From Streptomyces sp. NBC_01445 (GTDB lineage: Bacteria > Actinomycetota > Actinomycetes > Streptomycetales > Streptomycetaceae), in contig NZ_CP109485.1 of NCBI RefSeq assembly GCF_035918235.1, positions 8,339,001 through 8,403,000 on the forward strand: a stretch of DNA of 64,000 bases. Reading direction: 5' to 3'. The translations under genes and the position numbers were made by a program. The notes under the pieces were generated by a model. The model saw only the letters and a program-made list of their open reading frames with translations, did no database searches and had not been told where the DNA came from. Below, piece by piece: positions 26,054-35,202 of the stretch (its first letter is position 1; every line of letters begins with the position of its first letter).

Positions 26054-26653
26054 TCAGGCCCGGCGCTCCGCCAACGCGAGGAAACGGTCGTCCTCATCCA
26101 CGTACGACGTCATCTGCCAGCCCGAACCGGCAAGCAGTGAGCGGAGGTTCGGTTCGGCGCGCAGGTCGTCCGGGGTGAGTTCGCGGCCCTGCCGGGCGGC
26201 CAGTGCCGCCCGCCCGATGGGGTGGAACAGTGCGAGGAGTCCGCCCGGGCGCACCACCCTCGCCAACTCGAGCAGATTTTCCTGGGGTTGGGGCAGGTGC
26301 GCGACAAGGCCGGAGCCGAAGACGGCGTCGAGCGACTCGGACCGTACCGGCAGGCGCGTCACGTCGGCGAGCATCAGGGAGCCGGCGCGATCTCGTCCCG
26401 CCCGCACGGCGGCCTCCAGCATCGCGGGCGTCAGGTCGACGCCGAGTACGGCTCCCGAAGGCCCCACGGCGTCCCTGAGCGCCGGCAGGGCGCGCCCTGT
26501 GCCGCATCCCGCGTCGAGGACCCGGTCGCCCGCGCGGAGCCCCAGTTCGGCGACGGCCGCCTCGAAGCGCGGACCGTCGTCGGGGAACCGTGTGTCCCAG
26601 TGGGCCGCGCGGGCCGAGAAGAACTCCTGTACGTGCGTATGGTCGTCGCTCAT
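26054..26653 (-). CDS. Class I SAM-dependent methyltransferase
   Basis: 199 residues. Rossmann-like methyltransferase of the Methyltransf_11/25 type, with motif I RVLDAGCGTGRALPAL, an acidic loop LGVDLTPAMLEAAV, and LARVVRPGGLLALFHPIG further on. It is short and lacks an obvious substrate domain, so a small-molecule substrate is likely. It converges with the hydrolase gene (gap 36 bp). Confidence 0.88.
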   Translation of the reverse strand: MSDDHTHVQEFFSARAAHWDTRFPDDGPRFEAAVAELGLRAGDRVLDAGCGTGRALPALRDAVGPSGAVLGVDLTPAMLEAAVRAGRDRAGSLMLADVTRLPVRSESLDAVFGSGLVAHLPQPQENLLELARVVRPGGLLALFHPIGRAALAARQGRELTPDDLRAEPNLRSLLAGSGWQMTSYVDEDDRFLALAERRA

Positions 26654-26880
26654 GACTCCATGATCTCTCGCGTGGGGGCGGGGGCGCAGGCGCGTGTGGG
26701 TGATCGAAAACTCCGCATGCGACCGATGAGAACCGATGCGAACCGAAACCGCCGCATGCGCGGACGGTGCACATGTTCGAGCCTGACGCGATCGTTCAGG
26801 TGCGTCTCTCTGTCATATTCCAGCACCTTTCGAAATGCGCCCCTGTTGCGCGCCTCCGAGAGGTCTAGCGTCCCGGAGCC

Positions 26881-27654
26881 ATGGGACACCTGGACCACGC
26901 CACCTTCGGCTGGCTTACCCCCGTGCTGTCATACGTGATGGCCTCCATCGGCGCCGCGCTCGGTCTGCGCTGCACCGTCCGCGCCCTTGGCGCCACCGGC
27001 CGTTCGCGGCGCAACTGGCTGATCACGGCGGCGTCCGCGATCGGCACCGGCATCTGGACGATGCACTTCGTGGCGATGCTCGGCTTCGGCGTCACCGGTA
27101 CGGAGATCCGCTACAACGTGCCGCTCACCGTCGTCAGCCTGGTCGTCGCCGTGGCCGTCGTGGGCGTCGGCGTCTTCGCCGTCGGCTACGGCCGCGACCG
27201 CAACCGGGCCCTCGCCCTCGGCGGGCTCACCACGGGGCTCGGCGTCGCGAGCATGCACTACCTGGGCATGGCGGCGCTGCGCCTGCACGGCCAGGTGCGC
27301 TACGACCCGCTGCTCGTGGGGCTCTCCGTCGCCATTGCCGTCGTCGCCGCGACGGCAGCCCTCTGGGCGGGGCTCAACATCAAGTCGCCCGCCGCTGTCG
27401 CGGTCGCCTCCCTCGTCATGGGAGGCGCGGTGACCAGCATGCACTACACCGGAATGATGGCGGTGAGCGTGAAGGTCGCGTCCTCCGCAGCGGCCCTGCC
27501 CGGGGCCACGGCCATGCAGTTCATCTTCCCCCTCGCCGTCGGCCTCGGGTCCTACCTGTTCCTGACCTCCGCGTTCGTCGCGCTGTCCCCCACCACGGGG
27601 GAGCGCGAGGCCTCCGCGTCGGCCCAGCGGCCCGTCGAGAGCGTCGCCCGCTGA
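26881..27654 (+). CDS. MHYT-domain integral membrane sensor protein
   Basis: 257 residues, about seven membrane spans. Three MHYT motif repeats are seen: WTMHFVAMLGF, SMHYLGMAAL and SMHYTGMMAV, the defining His/Met residues proposed to bind copper and sense oxygen, CO or NO. No output domain is attached; the tail GEREASASAQRPVESVAR is short and charged. It lies 56 bp upstream of the conservon sensor kinase on the same strand, so it may provide its membrane input. Function is inferred from the family. Confidence 0.88.
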   Translation: MGHLDHATFGWLTPVLSYVMASIGAALGLRCTVRALGATGRSRRNWLITAASAIGTGIWTMHFVAMLGFGVTGTEIRYNVPLTVVSLVVAVAVVGVGVFAVGYGRDRNRALALGGLTTGLGVASMHYLGMAALRLHGQVRYDPLLVGLSVAIAVVAATAALWAGLNIKSPAAVAVASLVMGGAVTSMHYTGMMAVSVKVASSAAALPGATAMQFIFPLAVGLGSYLFLTSAFVALSPTTGEREASASAQRPVESVAR

Positions 27655-27710
27655 CAGCGGACCGGAGCCGTCACCCTTCGCACCACGAGCGCACCACGAG
27701 CGAGGAGGCC

Positions 27711-30251
27711 ATGCGTACACCCCGTAGGACCCCCATCAACGGCGCGCCGCCCAAGCCCGCGCCCCCGGCGCGCGGACGGCGCGCGCACGCCGGACCGCCC
27801 GCGGAAGAGCACCACACAGCGGACGGCCCGTCCGCTCCTGTCGTGCCTCCCACGCGCGCGGGCGGCCGAGGGCTGCGGCCCCGTACCGTCCGCGCCAAGA
27901 TCGTGTGCCTTCTGATGGTGCCCGTCGTCTCCCTGCTGGCTCTGTGGGCGTACGCGACAGTCACCACCGCCCAGGACGTCGCCCGTATGCGGCAGTTGCA
28001 GCGAGTCGACTCGACGGTTCGCGGCCCGGTCGCCGACGCGGTCGCCGCGCTCCAGGCCGAACGCACCGCGGCCGTCGCGTACTCCGCCAAGCCCGCGGCC
28101 GACCGCGGTGACGCCCTCAGGACGCGCACCTCGGCGACCGACAAGGCCGTGGCGAAGCTCCGCCTCGGCGACGGCAACACCGTCGCGGACGGCGCCGATC
28201 TGCCCGCCCTGGTCGGTGAGCGCCTCTCGGTGTTCGTCTCCGGCGCCGACAAGCTGCGCTCCGTGCGCAGCGCGGTGCTCGGCCGGCGGACCGGCTGGGA
28301 GGGGACGTACGAGCAGTACACGAAGACGATCGACTCGGCGTTCGCCGTCAACGGAGCGGTGACCGGGATCCAGGACGACCGGCTCGGCTCCGACGCGCGC
28401 GTGCTGCTCGAGTTCTCTCGGTCCGGCGAGATGCTCGCCCGCGAGGACTCCCTGCTCACCGCCGCACGGCTCGCGGGCTCGCTGGACGGCGCACGGCTGC
28501 GGCTGTTCACGGGAGCGGTCGATACGCGGAGGACCCTCGCCGAAGCGGCCGTCGCCGATCTCCCGGCACCGCAACGGACCGCCTGGCGCAACCTCGTGGA
28601 GGGGAGGGCGTACGGCGACGTACGCGCCGTCGAGGACAAAGCGATCGCCGCTCGCCCCGGTCGCGCGGCGCTCGACGCGGCGCCCGCACTCACCTGGGAC
28701 AGTGCGCACACGACCGTGCAGAACCGCTTCCGCTCGATCGAGGCGGACGCGGCGCGCACGGCCGCGGTCCGGGCGGATCCGTTCACCCGCGGACTGCTCA
28801 CGCCCGCGGGCGCCGCCGTCCTCTTCGGCCTGCTGGCCGTCGCCGCCTCGCTCGTGATCTCCGTACGCATCGGCCGAGGCCTGGTCATCGAACTGATCAG
28901 CCTGCGCAACACCGCGCTGGAGATCGCCCGGCGCAAACTCCCGCACGCCATGCGGAAACTGCGCGCCGGCGAGGAGATCGACGTCCGTGCGGAAGCGCCG
29001 GAAGGCCCTCCCGCCGAGGACGAGACCGGACAGGTCGCCGAGGCACTCGGCACCGTGCACAGGGCGGCCCTGCGCGCCGCCGCCGAACGCGCGGAACTCG
29101 CCAGCGGGATCTCCGGTGTCTTCGTCAACCTCGCCCGCCGCAGCCAGGTCCTCGTCCACCGCCAGCTCGGCCTCCTCGACACCATGGAGCGCAGGGCCGA
29201 GGACCCGAACGAACTCAGCGACCTCTTCCGCCTCGACCACCTCACGACCCGCATGCGGCGCCACGCGGAAAGCCTGATCATCCTCTCCGGAGCCGCCCCG
29301 GGCCGCGCCTGGCGCACTCCCGTCTCGCTGACCAATGTGGTCCGCGCGGCCGTCTCCGAAGTCGAGGACTACGCGCGCGTGGAGGTACGGCAACTGCCCG
29401 CCGCCTCCGTACAGGGCGCCGCGGTCGCCGACCTCACCCACCTCCTGGCCGAACTCGTCGAGAACGCCGCCCAGTTCTCCCCACCGCACACCAAGGTGCG
29501 GGTCAGCGGCGAACCCGTCGGAAACGGCTACGCCCTGGAGATCGAGGACCGCGGCCTAGGCATGGGCAAGGAGACCCTCGCAGAGGCCAACAACCGCATC
29601 GCCCATTCCGAAGCGCTCGACCTGTTCGACAGTGACCGGCTCGGGCTCTTCGTGGTCAGCCGGCTCGCTCACCGCCACGGCATCAAGGTGCACCTGCGCA
29701 CCTCGCCCTATGGCGGCACCACCACCGTCGTCCTGCTGCCCACACCCCTGCTGCACGCCGGAACCCCGGAACGGGCGGACACCACCCAGGAACACGCGAT
29801 GGAGCACCACTACGCGCGCGTGCCCGACCCGGAAGCACTTCACATGAACGGCAACTCCGTGCCCGCCCAGGGGCCACGCCCCGCCATCGCCGCCGCCGTA
29901 CACGCTGTGCCGGACACCGACACGGCTCACGACACCCCAACGCCCCCGGGCGTCACCGCCCTGCGCCTGCACAGGCAGCCCGCGAACAACGCAGACAACA
30001 CCGACGACGAATCACCGGACGGACTGCCCAAGCGGGTGCGGCAGGCGAGCCTCGCGCCCCAGCTGCGCGAGCGGCCCGAGGAGCAGAACGGCGCCGCACA
30101 GCGACCGGAATCCGACGCACGGACGCCCGAAGAGGCGCGGCAGCGCATGGCGGCGTTCCGTGACGGCTGGGTCCGGGGCGGCGGCCGCCCACCAGGAGCC
30201 GGCTCAGGACCCGTGCCCCGCAGCGACAGCACCGAAGGAGATCCCACATGA
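27711..30251 (+). CDS. cvnA: Conservon sensor histidine kinase-like protein (CvnA)
   Basis: 846 residues. Membrane protein with a basic/proline-rich N-terminus, TM1 at about 64-83 (IVCLLMVPVVSLLALWAYA), a ~280-residue extracellular nitrate/nitrite-sensing-like domain, TM2 (GAAVLFGLLAVAASLVISV), a HAMP-like linker and an ATPase domain with ELVENAAQFSPPHTKVRVSGE (N box), EDRGLGMG and LGLFVVSRLAHRHGIKVHL. There is no canonical H-box, as in other CvnA proteins. GAGGAGG precedes the ATG. The C-terminal ~150 residues are low complexity. It stops inside cvnB's ATG (ATGA). Confidence 0.9.
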   Translation: MRTPRRTPINGAPPKPAPPARGRRAHAGPPAEEHHTADGPSAPVVPPTRAGGRGLRPRTVRAKIVCLLMVPVVSLLALWAYATVTTAQDVARMRQLQRVDSTVRGPVADAVAALQAERTAAVAYSAKPAADRGDALRTRTSATDKAVAKLRLGDGNTVADGADLPALVGERLSVFVSGADKLRSVRSAVLGRRTGWEGTYEQYTKTIDSAFAVNGAVTGIQDDRLGSDARVLLEFSRSGEMLAREDSLLTAARLAGSLDGARLRLFTGAVDTRRTLAEAAVADLPAPQRTAWRNLVEGRAYGDVRAVEDKAIAARPGRAALDAAPALTWDSAHTTVQNRFRSIEADAARTAAVRADPFTRGLLTPAGAAVLFGLLAVAASLVISVRIGRGLVIELISLRNTALEIARRKLPHAMRKLRAGEEIDVRAEAPEGPPAEDETGQVAEALGTVHRAALRAAAERAELASGISGVFVNLARRSQVLVHRQLGLLDTMERRAEDPNELSDLFRLDHLTTRMRRHAESLIILSGAAPGRAWRTPVSLTNVVRAAVSEVEDYARVEVRQLPAASVQGAAVADLTHLLAELVENAAQFSPPHTKVRVSGEPVGNGYALEIEDRGLGMGKETLAEANNRIAHSEALDLFDSDRLGLFVVSRLAHRHGIKVHLRTSPYGGTTTVVLLPTPLLHAGTPERADTTQEHAMEHHYARVPDPEALHMNGNSVPAQGPRPAIAAAVHAVPDTDTAHDTPTPPGVTALRLHRQPANNADNTDDESPDGLPKRVRQASLAPQLRERPEEQNGAAQRPESDARTPEEARQRMAAFRDGWVRGGGRPPGAGSGPVPRSDSTEGDPT

Positions 30252-30685
30252 TCCAGGACCCGACCATGGACGCCGCGCCCCGGTCCGGAGAACTCGACTG
30301 GCTCCTCGACGACCTGGTGCAGCGCGTGGCCGAGCTGAGGCACGCGGTCGTCCTGTCCAACGACGGACTCGCAGTCGGCGCGTCGAGCGCTCTCGGCCGC
30401 GAGGACGCCGAACACCTGGCCGCCGTCGCCTCCGGCTTCCACAGTCTCGCCAAGGGGGCGGGCCGGCACTTCGGAGCGGGCGGCGTCCGCCAGACCATGG
30501 TCGAGATGGACGACGGATTTCTCTTCGTCGCGGCCGCTGGCGACGGTTCCTGCCTCGCCGTCCTCAGCACGGCCGACGCCGACATCGGCCTCGTCGCGTA
30601 CGAGATGGCCCGCATGGTCAAGCGGGTCGGCGAACACCTCTACACCCCACCGCGGTTCGCCGCGCACCCGCCCGCCGCCGGATGA
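30248..30685 (+). CDS. cvnB: Roadblock/LC7 domain protein (CvnB)
   Basis: 145 residues. Single roadblock/LC7 domain (LDWLLDDLVQRVAELRHAVVLSNDGL ... AEHLAAVASGFHSLAKGAGRHFGAGGVRQTMVE as successive blocks), expected to dimerise and act with the GTPase CvnD as in other conservons. ATGA overlap with cvnA indicates translational coupling. About three quarters of the aligned residues match the second roadblock protein at 32275. The C-terminal 20 residues are Pro-rich. Confidence 0.93.
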   Translation: MIQDPTMDAAPRSGELDWLLDDLVQRVAELRHAVVLSNDGLAVGASSALGREDAEHLAAVASGFHSLAKGAGRHFGAGGVRQTMVEMDDGFLFVAAAGDGSCLAVLSTADADIGLVAYEMARMVKRVGEHLYTPPRFAAHPPAAG

Positions 30686-30701
30686 CCGGACGGCCACGAC
30701 G

Positions 30702-31133
30702 ATGAACGATCACGGGCACAGGGACGACCAGGGACGGGGCAGCCCCGACCGGTCGGGCAGCCAGTGGTACGACAACGAGGCCGGGCCCCTGGTCCGCCCG
30801 TACGCGATGACCGGCGGGCGCACGTCGTCCGGGCCCAGAGGGGTGCGCTTCGACCTGATCGCACTCGTCAAGCTCGACGACGCCGCGCCCGGCAAGGACG
30901 ACGACACGGCGCTCGGCCCCGAGCACAGGGCGCTCATCGAGCTGTGCCGCACCGAGACGCAGTCGGTCGCCGAACTCGCCGCGGGCACCGACCTCCCCGT
31001 AGGGGTGGTCAGGGTGCTCCTGGGCGACCTGCTCGACATGGGCTGCGTCAAGGTCAGCCGGCCCGTGCCGCCCGCACAGCTACCCGACGAAAAGATCTTG
31101 AGGGAAGTCATCGATGGCCTCCGAGCACTCTGA
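30702..31133 (+). CDS. cvnC: DUF742 protein (CvnC)
   Basis: 143 residues. A DUF742 winged-helix-like domain: WYDNEAGPLVRPYAMTGGRT near the N-terminus, then LIELCRTETQSVAELAAGTDLPVGVVRVLLGDLLDMG, a helix-turn-helix-like segment. The N-terminal 20 residues are polar. It is in the expected third position of the conservon, 17 bp after cvnB, and overlaps the start of cvnD by 20 bp. Confidence 0.92.
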   Translation: MNDHGHRDDQGRGSPDRSGSQWYDNEAGPLVRPYAMTGGRTSSGPRGVRFDLIALVKLDDAAPGKDDDTALGPEHRALIELCRTETQSVAELAAGTDLPVGVVRVLLGDLLDMGCVKVSRPVPPAQLPDEKILREVIDGLRAL

Positions 31134-31737
31134 AGAGACGAACGCCGACCACGCCGACCACGCCGACAACTCCGCCCTGGCTCTGAAGATCCTGGTCGCG
31201 GGCGGATTCGGGGTGGGCAAGACCACCCTGGTCGGCGCCGTCAGCGAGATCCGGCCCCTGCGCACCGAGGAACTGCTCAGCGAACTCGGCCAGAACGTGG
31301 ACGACACCGGAGCGGTGGAGCGCAAGACCACGACGACCGTCGCCATGGACTTCGGCCGCATCACCATCCGGTCCGGCCTCTCGCTCTATCTGTTCGGCAC
31401 GCCCGGGCAGGACCGTTTCTGGTTCCTCTGGGACGAGCTGTCACAGGGCGCGCTGGGCGCCGTCGTCCTGGCGGACACCCGACGGCTCGAGGACAGCTTC
31501 CCCGCCGTGGACTACTTCGAGCACCGGCGCATCCCGTTCGTCGTGGCGGTCAACTGCTTCACGAACGCGCGTGCTTACGGTGCCCGCGAGGTGTCTCGCG
31601 CCCTCGACCTCGACCGCGGGACACCCGTCGTGCTGTGCGACGCCCGCGACCGCGACTCGGGAAAGGAGGTGCTGATCCGGCTCGTCGAGTACGCCGGGCG
31701 GATGCACACCGCCCGGCTTCTCGACTCCGTGAGCTGA
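31114..31737 (+). CDS. cvnD: Conservon Ras-like GTPase (CvnD)
   Basis: 207 residues. ATP/GTP-binding protein with P-loop GGFGVGKTT (about 30-38), switch GTPGQDRFWFLWDEL and the VAVNCF segment where most small GTPases carry NKxD. The absence of a clear NKxD is a known trait of this family. It forms the fourth conservon component, probably recruited to a membrane-associated complex with CvnA-C. The His/Asp-rich N-terminus (ADHADHADNS) is a short repeat. Confidence 0.92.
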   Translation: MASEHSEETNADHADHADNSALALKILVAGGFGVGKTTLVGAVSEIRPLRTEELLSELGQNVDDTGAVERKTTTTVAMDFGRITIRSGLSLYLFGTPGQDRFWFLWDELSQGALGAVVLADTRRLEDSFPAVDYFEHRRIPFVVAVNCFTNARAYGAREVSRALDLDRGTPVVLCDARDRDSGKEVLIRLVEYAGRMHTARLLDSVS

Positions 31738-31749
31738 CGTGCGACGTCG

Positions 31750-32178
31750 TCAGTCGGTGAGCCCCGCCAGGGCCACGACCTTCTCGATCCGTACGCGCAC
31801 CAGGAGCTCGCCGGGCACGCCGTTGCGCTCGCCGAACTCCTGGGCGCGGTCCTCGCCCATGTAACGCCCGCCGATCCGTGCGGCCGAGTCCCGCACCTGC
31901 CCCAGGTCCTCCACGAGTTCGGCGCGGCCCTCGATCACCGCGAAGGAGAACGGCGGCCGATCGTCGTCCACGCACAGGGCCACTCGGTTGTCCCGAGCGA
32001 GGTTGCGCCCCTTCACGGTGTCCTTGCCGGTGTTGAACAGGACGTTCTCGCCGTCGAGTACGAACCAGACGGGCGCGATGTGCGGGCTGCCGTCGGGCCG
32101 CACGGTGGACAGCTTGGCGGTACGGGTGCCCTCGGAGACGAACGCCCGCCATTCCTCATCGGTCATCTTGTGTGCCAT
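31750..32178 (-). CDS. PPOX-fold (pyridoxamine 5'-phosphate oxidase-like) flavin/F420 protein
   Basis: 142 residues. Split-barrel protein of the PPOX class: MTDEEWRAFVSEGTRTAKLSTVRPDGSPHIAPVWFVLDGE is the typical opening in pieces, followed by LFNTGKDTVKGRNLARDNRVALCVDD and SFAVIEGRAELVEDL. Many actinobacterial relatives use F420 or FMN to reduce small molecules. It lies between the conservon and a second roadblock gene on the opposite strand, convergent with cvnD (12-bp gap). Substrate unknown. Confidence 0.85.
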   Translation of the reverse strand: MAHKMTDEEWRAFVSEGTRTAKLSTVRPDGSPHIAPVWFVLDGENVLFNTGKDTVKGRNLARDNRVALCVDDDRPPFSFAVIEGRAELVEDLGQVRDSAARIGGRYMGEDRAQEFGERNGVPGELLVRVRIEKVVALAGLTD

Positions 32179-32274
32179 GGGGTCATCCTGCTTGCCGAGA
32201 CGCCGACCGTGGGGAAGGCTGGCGAAACAGATCCTCCGGGTAGGGGAGCGATCGGGAATGGGGGAGACGGGATC

Positions 32275-32673
32275 ATGGCGGACAACGAAGGGCTCGGCTG
32301 GCTGCTGGACGACCTGACGGAGCGTGTCGAACATGTGCGCCACGCTCTCGTTCTGTCCAACGACGGTCTGGTCACCGGGGCGAGCAGCGAGCTCAGGCGG
32401 GAGGACGCCGAGCATCTGGCTGCCGTGTCGTCCGGTCTGCACAGCCTGGCCAAGGGATCTGGGCGGCACTTCGGTGCGGGCGGGGTCCGGCAGACGATGA
32501 TCGAGTTCGACGACGCCGTGCTTTTCGTGACGGCGGCCGGCGACGGCAGCTGCCTGTGCGTCCTCAGCTCGGCCGAGGCCGACATCGGCCAGGTCGCGTA
32601 CGAGATGACGCTGCTCGTCAATCGGGTAGGCGAGCACCTCGGCGTGGGAGCCCGTCGAGCAGAAGGTTCTTGA
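32275..32673 (+). CDS. Second roadblock/LC7 domain protein (CvnB paralogue)
   Basis: 132 residues. A full roadblock domain very close to cvnB: both share WLLDDL, VLSNDGL, REDAEHLAAV, HSLAKG, GRHFGAGGVRQTM and DIG.VAYEM. GGGGGAG at 8-bp spacing fixes the ATG at 32275. It is separated from the conservon by the oppositely oriented PPOX gene, and has no cvnC/D neighbour of its own. Probably a duplicate that can join or compete in the same complex. Confidence 0.9.
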   Translation: MADNEGLGWLLDDLTERVEHVRHALVLSNDGLVTGASSELRREDAEHLAAVSSGLHSLAKGSGRHFGAGGVRQTMIEFDDAVLFVTAAGDGSCLCVLSSAEADIGQVAYEMTLLVNRVGEHLGVGARRAEGS

Positions 32674-32783
32674 CCTGCGCAAACGCCGAGCCGTTCGGAG
32701 TTATCCACAGGATCAGCGGCGCGGGCGGGTTTCGGGCTACGGTTTTTCCCGGGAGCGATCACGACTCACGGGGGAGATCAGAC

Positions 32784-33725
32784 ATGGGTGGCAACACCAT
32801 CACGACACCGGCCACGCGGGTACCCGCCGCCTCGCTCGCACAGAGCAGGGCGGCTCGCGAACTGGGGCTGAAGCGAGGCGAGTTCGAGCTGGCGGTACGA
32901 CTCGGGCGCGTCCGCACCGTACCGGCCGACGCCGGCGGGCGCCGCCGCGTGGCCCGCGAGGAGATCGAGCGGGTGCGTGACACCGCGGGCTTCCCGGATT
33001 CGCTGCGGGAGCAGGTCCGGGCCGTGGGGACCACGGAAGGCGCGGGCCTCATGGACATCACCACGGCCAGGTTCACCCGGCTCGCCCGCGCGGGGATGCT
33101 GACGCCGGTCCGCTTCTACCTGAACCGGTACCGAGCCGTGGTCTGGCTCTATCTCGCCGAGGAGCTGAGGGAGTTCGCGGCGGCCGAGGTCAACGCACCG
33201 CTGATGACGGGACGCGCACCCGACCGTATCCGCGCCCGCCTCGACGCGGGGATCGACCTGCGGCCCCGCAACTGGCGGTCGCGGCACGCGGGCCACCTGC
33301 TCGGGCAGAGCGACGACGCATGGGAGCGCGCCGCAGCGGTCGCGTCCCTCCTCGACCCGGTGACGGTCCTGGAACTCGTCAAGTGCCCTTACGAGCGCGG
33401 ATATCTGAGCAAACTGCGGCCCGAGTCGACCGGACACGGGGCGCCCGACTCGCTGTCGGCACGCATCGCCGAGCGGATCATGACGGCGGACGATCCGCAC
33501 GAGATCAGCTGGCTCAGGGCGAGCCTGCTCCTCAGCCTGGCGGAGGCGCGCGGCCTGCGACCCGCGCCGCGACCGAGTGCGGACTTCCCCGCGGTGGTCC
33601 CTCCGGCGCCGGATGTGGTGCTGGCGGAACCGTCAAAGGCTACGGGCGAGCAGAGTCCGCCCGACACCGAGCCACTCCGCCCGTCGCGCGGATTGCTCGG
33701 CTGGCTCCGCCGCAGAGGAGCCTGA
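32784..33725 (+). CDS. Uncharacterised protein with HTH-like N-terminus (possibly DUF6397-type)
   Basis: 313 residues. The N-terminus has helix-turn-helix-like spacing (LAQSRAARELGLKRGEFELAVRLGRVRTV ... RRVAREEIERVRD), then a second helical part, and an acidic/proline-rich tail ending LLGWLRRRGA. ATG 32784 has GGGGGAG upstream. The arrangement resembles the DUF6397 family of streptomycetes, but I would not insist. It precedes the TPR/thioesterase genes on the opposite strand. Role unknown; DNA binding is only suggested. Confidence 0.6.
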   Translation: MGGNTITTPATRVPAASLAQSRAARELGLKRGEFELAVRLGRVRTVPADAGGRRRVAREEIERVRDTAGFPDSLREQVRAVGTTEGAGLMDITTARFTRLARAGMLTPVRFYLNRYRAVVWLYLAEELREFAAAEVNAPLMTGRAPDRIRARLDAGIDLRPRNWRSRHAGHLLGQSDDAWERAAAVASLLDPVTVLELVKCPYERGYLSKLRPESTGHGAPDSLSARIAERIMTADDPHEISWLRASLLLSLAEARGLRPAPRPSADFPAVVPPAPDVVLAEPSKATGEQSPPDTEPLRPSRGLLGWLRRRGA

Positions 33726-33762
33726 ACCGGTCCCGTGGCGGCGGCAGTTCGCAAGCGTGGGC

Positions 33763-34266
33763 CTATTCGACGGCGTCGAGATCCTTGGCGTAGTGCTCGA
33801 TGGCCGGCCGGTACGCGATCAGGTCCGGGTCGCCGCTCGTCTCCGCGAGGACGGTCAGCAGCAGCCGCATCCCGTCGTGCGCGCGTCCCACGTTGTACAG
33901 GGACATGGCCAGGAACGTCTTGAGGGCCTTGTCCTCGGGGAAATCGGTGGTGCCGCTGCTCAGTGTGGCGACCGCCTCGGGGTAGCGGCCAAGAGCGCGG
34001 TACGTGCTGCCCAGACCGAGCAGCGCGCCACGCCGGTCGTCCGGGCTCAGGCCCGAGCCGGCGAGTGCCCGTGCGTAGTAGGGGACGGCGTCGGCCTCGA
34101 GTCCGAGCGTGTCGTGGACCCAGGCTGTCTGGTACGCGATCTCGGCGTCGTCGGGGAACCGGGTGGACAGCGCGACGAGCCGCTCGCGGGCCTCTTCGCG
34201 CAGGCCGTCCTCGCGCAGCCGCACGGCCCGCGCGAGCGACGCGTCCCGGTCGTCGGCTCCGGTCAC
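33763..34266 (-). CDS. Tetratricopeptide repeat protein
   Basis: 167 residues. TPR-like: repeats of about 34 residues such as AVRLREDGLREEARERLVALSTRFPDDAEIAYQTAW and YYARALAGSGLSPDDRRGALLGLGSTYRALGRYPEAVATLSSG. The GTG start at 34266 overlaps the thioesterase stop (GTGA), so it is translationally coupled. It resembles actinobacterial TPR_5-type proteins. Scaffold or adaptor role inferred. Confidence 0.78.
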   Translation of the reverse strand: MTGADDRDASLARAVRLREDGLREEARERLVALSTRFPDDAEIAYQTAWVHDTLGLEADAVPYYARALAGSGLSPDDRRGALLGLGSTYRALGRYPEAVATLSSGTTDFPEDKALKTFLAMSLYNVGRAHDGMRLLLTVLAETSGDPDLIAYRPAIEHYAKDLDAVE

Positions 34267-35135
34267 TCCCCGAGCTTCCGGAAGAGGCCCTCTTGCACCA
34301 CGGACACGAGGAGATGTCCGTCGGCGTCGTAGATCCGGCCGCGGGCCAGACCACGGCCGCCCGTCGCGATCGGGGATTCCTGGTCGTACAGGAACCACTC
34401 GTCGGCGCGGAAGGGACGGTGGAACCACATGGCGTGGTCGAGCGAAGCCATGTCGAAACCGCGCTGCCCCCACAGCGGCTCCACGGGGATGCGCACGGCA
34501 TCGAGGAGGGTCATGTCGCTCGCGTACGTGAGCGCGCAGGTGTGCACGAGCGGGTCGTCGCCGAGGGGCCCGACCGCGCGCATCCACACCGCGCTGCGCG
34601 GCTCGGCGCTCTCGATGTCCTCCGGGGACCAGCGCAGCCGGTCCACATACCGGATGTCGAAGGGCTGGCGACGCGCCATGAGCTCCAACGCGTCGGGCAG
34701 CGTGCCCAGATGAGCACTCACCTCGTCGGCGATCGTCGGCAGGGACTCCGGATCGGGAACCTCGCGCGCCGGCGGCAGCTGGTGCTCGAAGCTCCCGTCC
34801 TCGGGCTTGTGGAAGGAGGCGGTCAGATTGAAGATCGTGCGGCCCTGCTGCACGGCGGTGACGCGGCGCGTCGTGAACGACCGGCCGTCGCGGACCCGTT
34901 CGACCTGGTACACGATGGGCACACCGGGGCGGCCCGGACGCAGGAAGTACGCGTGCAGCGAGTGCACGGGCCGGTCGCCCTCAGTGGTGCGGCCCGCGGC
35001 GACGAGCGCCTGGCCGGCCACCTGGCCGCCGAAGACCCGCTGCAGGGACTCCTGCGGGCTGCGGCCCCGGAAGATGTTGACCTCGATCTGCTCCAGGTCG
35101 AGCAGGTCGACGAGCCGCTCAGCTGGGTTCGTCAT
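34263..35135 (-). CDS. tesB: Acyl-CoA thioesterase II (TesB)
   Basis: 290 residues. Double hot-dog thioesterase that hydrolyses acyl-CoA. It shows FRGRSPQESLQRVFGGQVAGQALVAA, SLHAYFLRPG, and the C-terminal domain MASLDHAMWFHRPFRADEWFLYDQESP, with the usual Asp/Ser/Gln catalytic region. MTNPAERLVDLLDLEQIEVN is the typical start (35135; an ATG five codons upstream is possible). It overlaps the TPR gene and is followed by it in the operon; the Ski2-like helicase gene lies 67 bp upstream. Confidence 0.92.
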   Translation of the reverse strand: MTNPAERLVDLLDLEQIEVNIFRGRSPQESLQRVFGGQVAGQALVAAGRTTEGDRPVHSLHAYFLRPGRPGVPIVYQVERVRDGRSFTTRRVTAVQQGRTIFNLTASFHKPEDGSFEHQLPPAREVPDPESLPTIADEVSAHLGTLPDALELMARRQPFDIRYVDRLRWSPEDIESAEPRSAVWMRAVGPLGDDPLVHTCALTYASDMTLLDAVRIPVEPLWGQRGFDMASLDHAMWFHRPFRADEWFLYDQESPIATGGRGLARGRIYDADGHLLVSVVQEGLFRKLGE

Positions 35136-35202
35136 GCGTTGTTCTCTCATCTCTGCACCGCGCTCCGGGCGCTGCGTCCGGGGTGCGCGACCGGGTCAGG
35201 AC

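Noticed and set aside
26835..27710. N-terminal extension of cvnA through the MHYT gene
   Set aside because: The stretch is the MHYT gene in another frame, Arg-rich, and cvnA has a strong GAGGAGG site at 27711.
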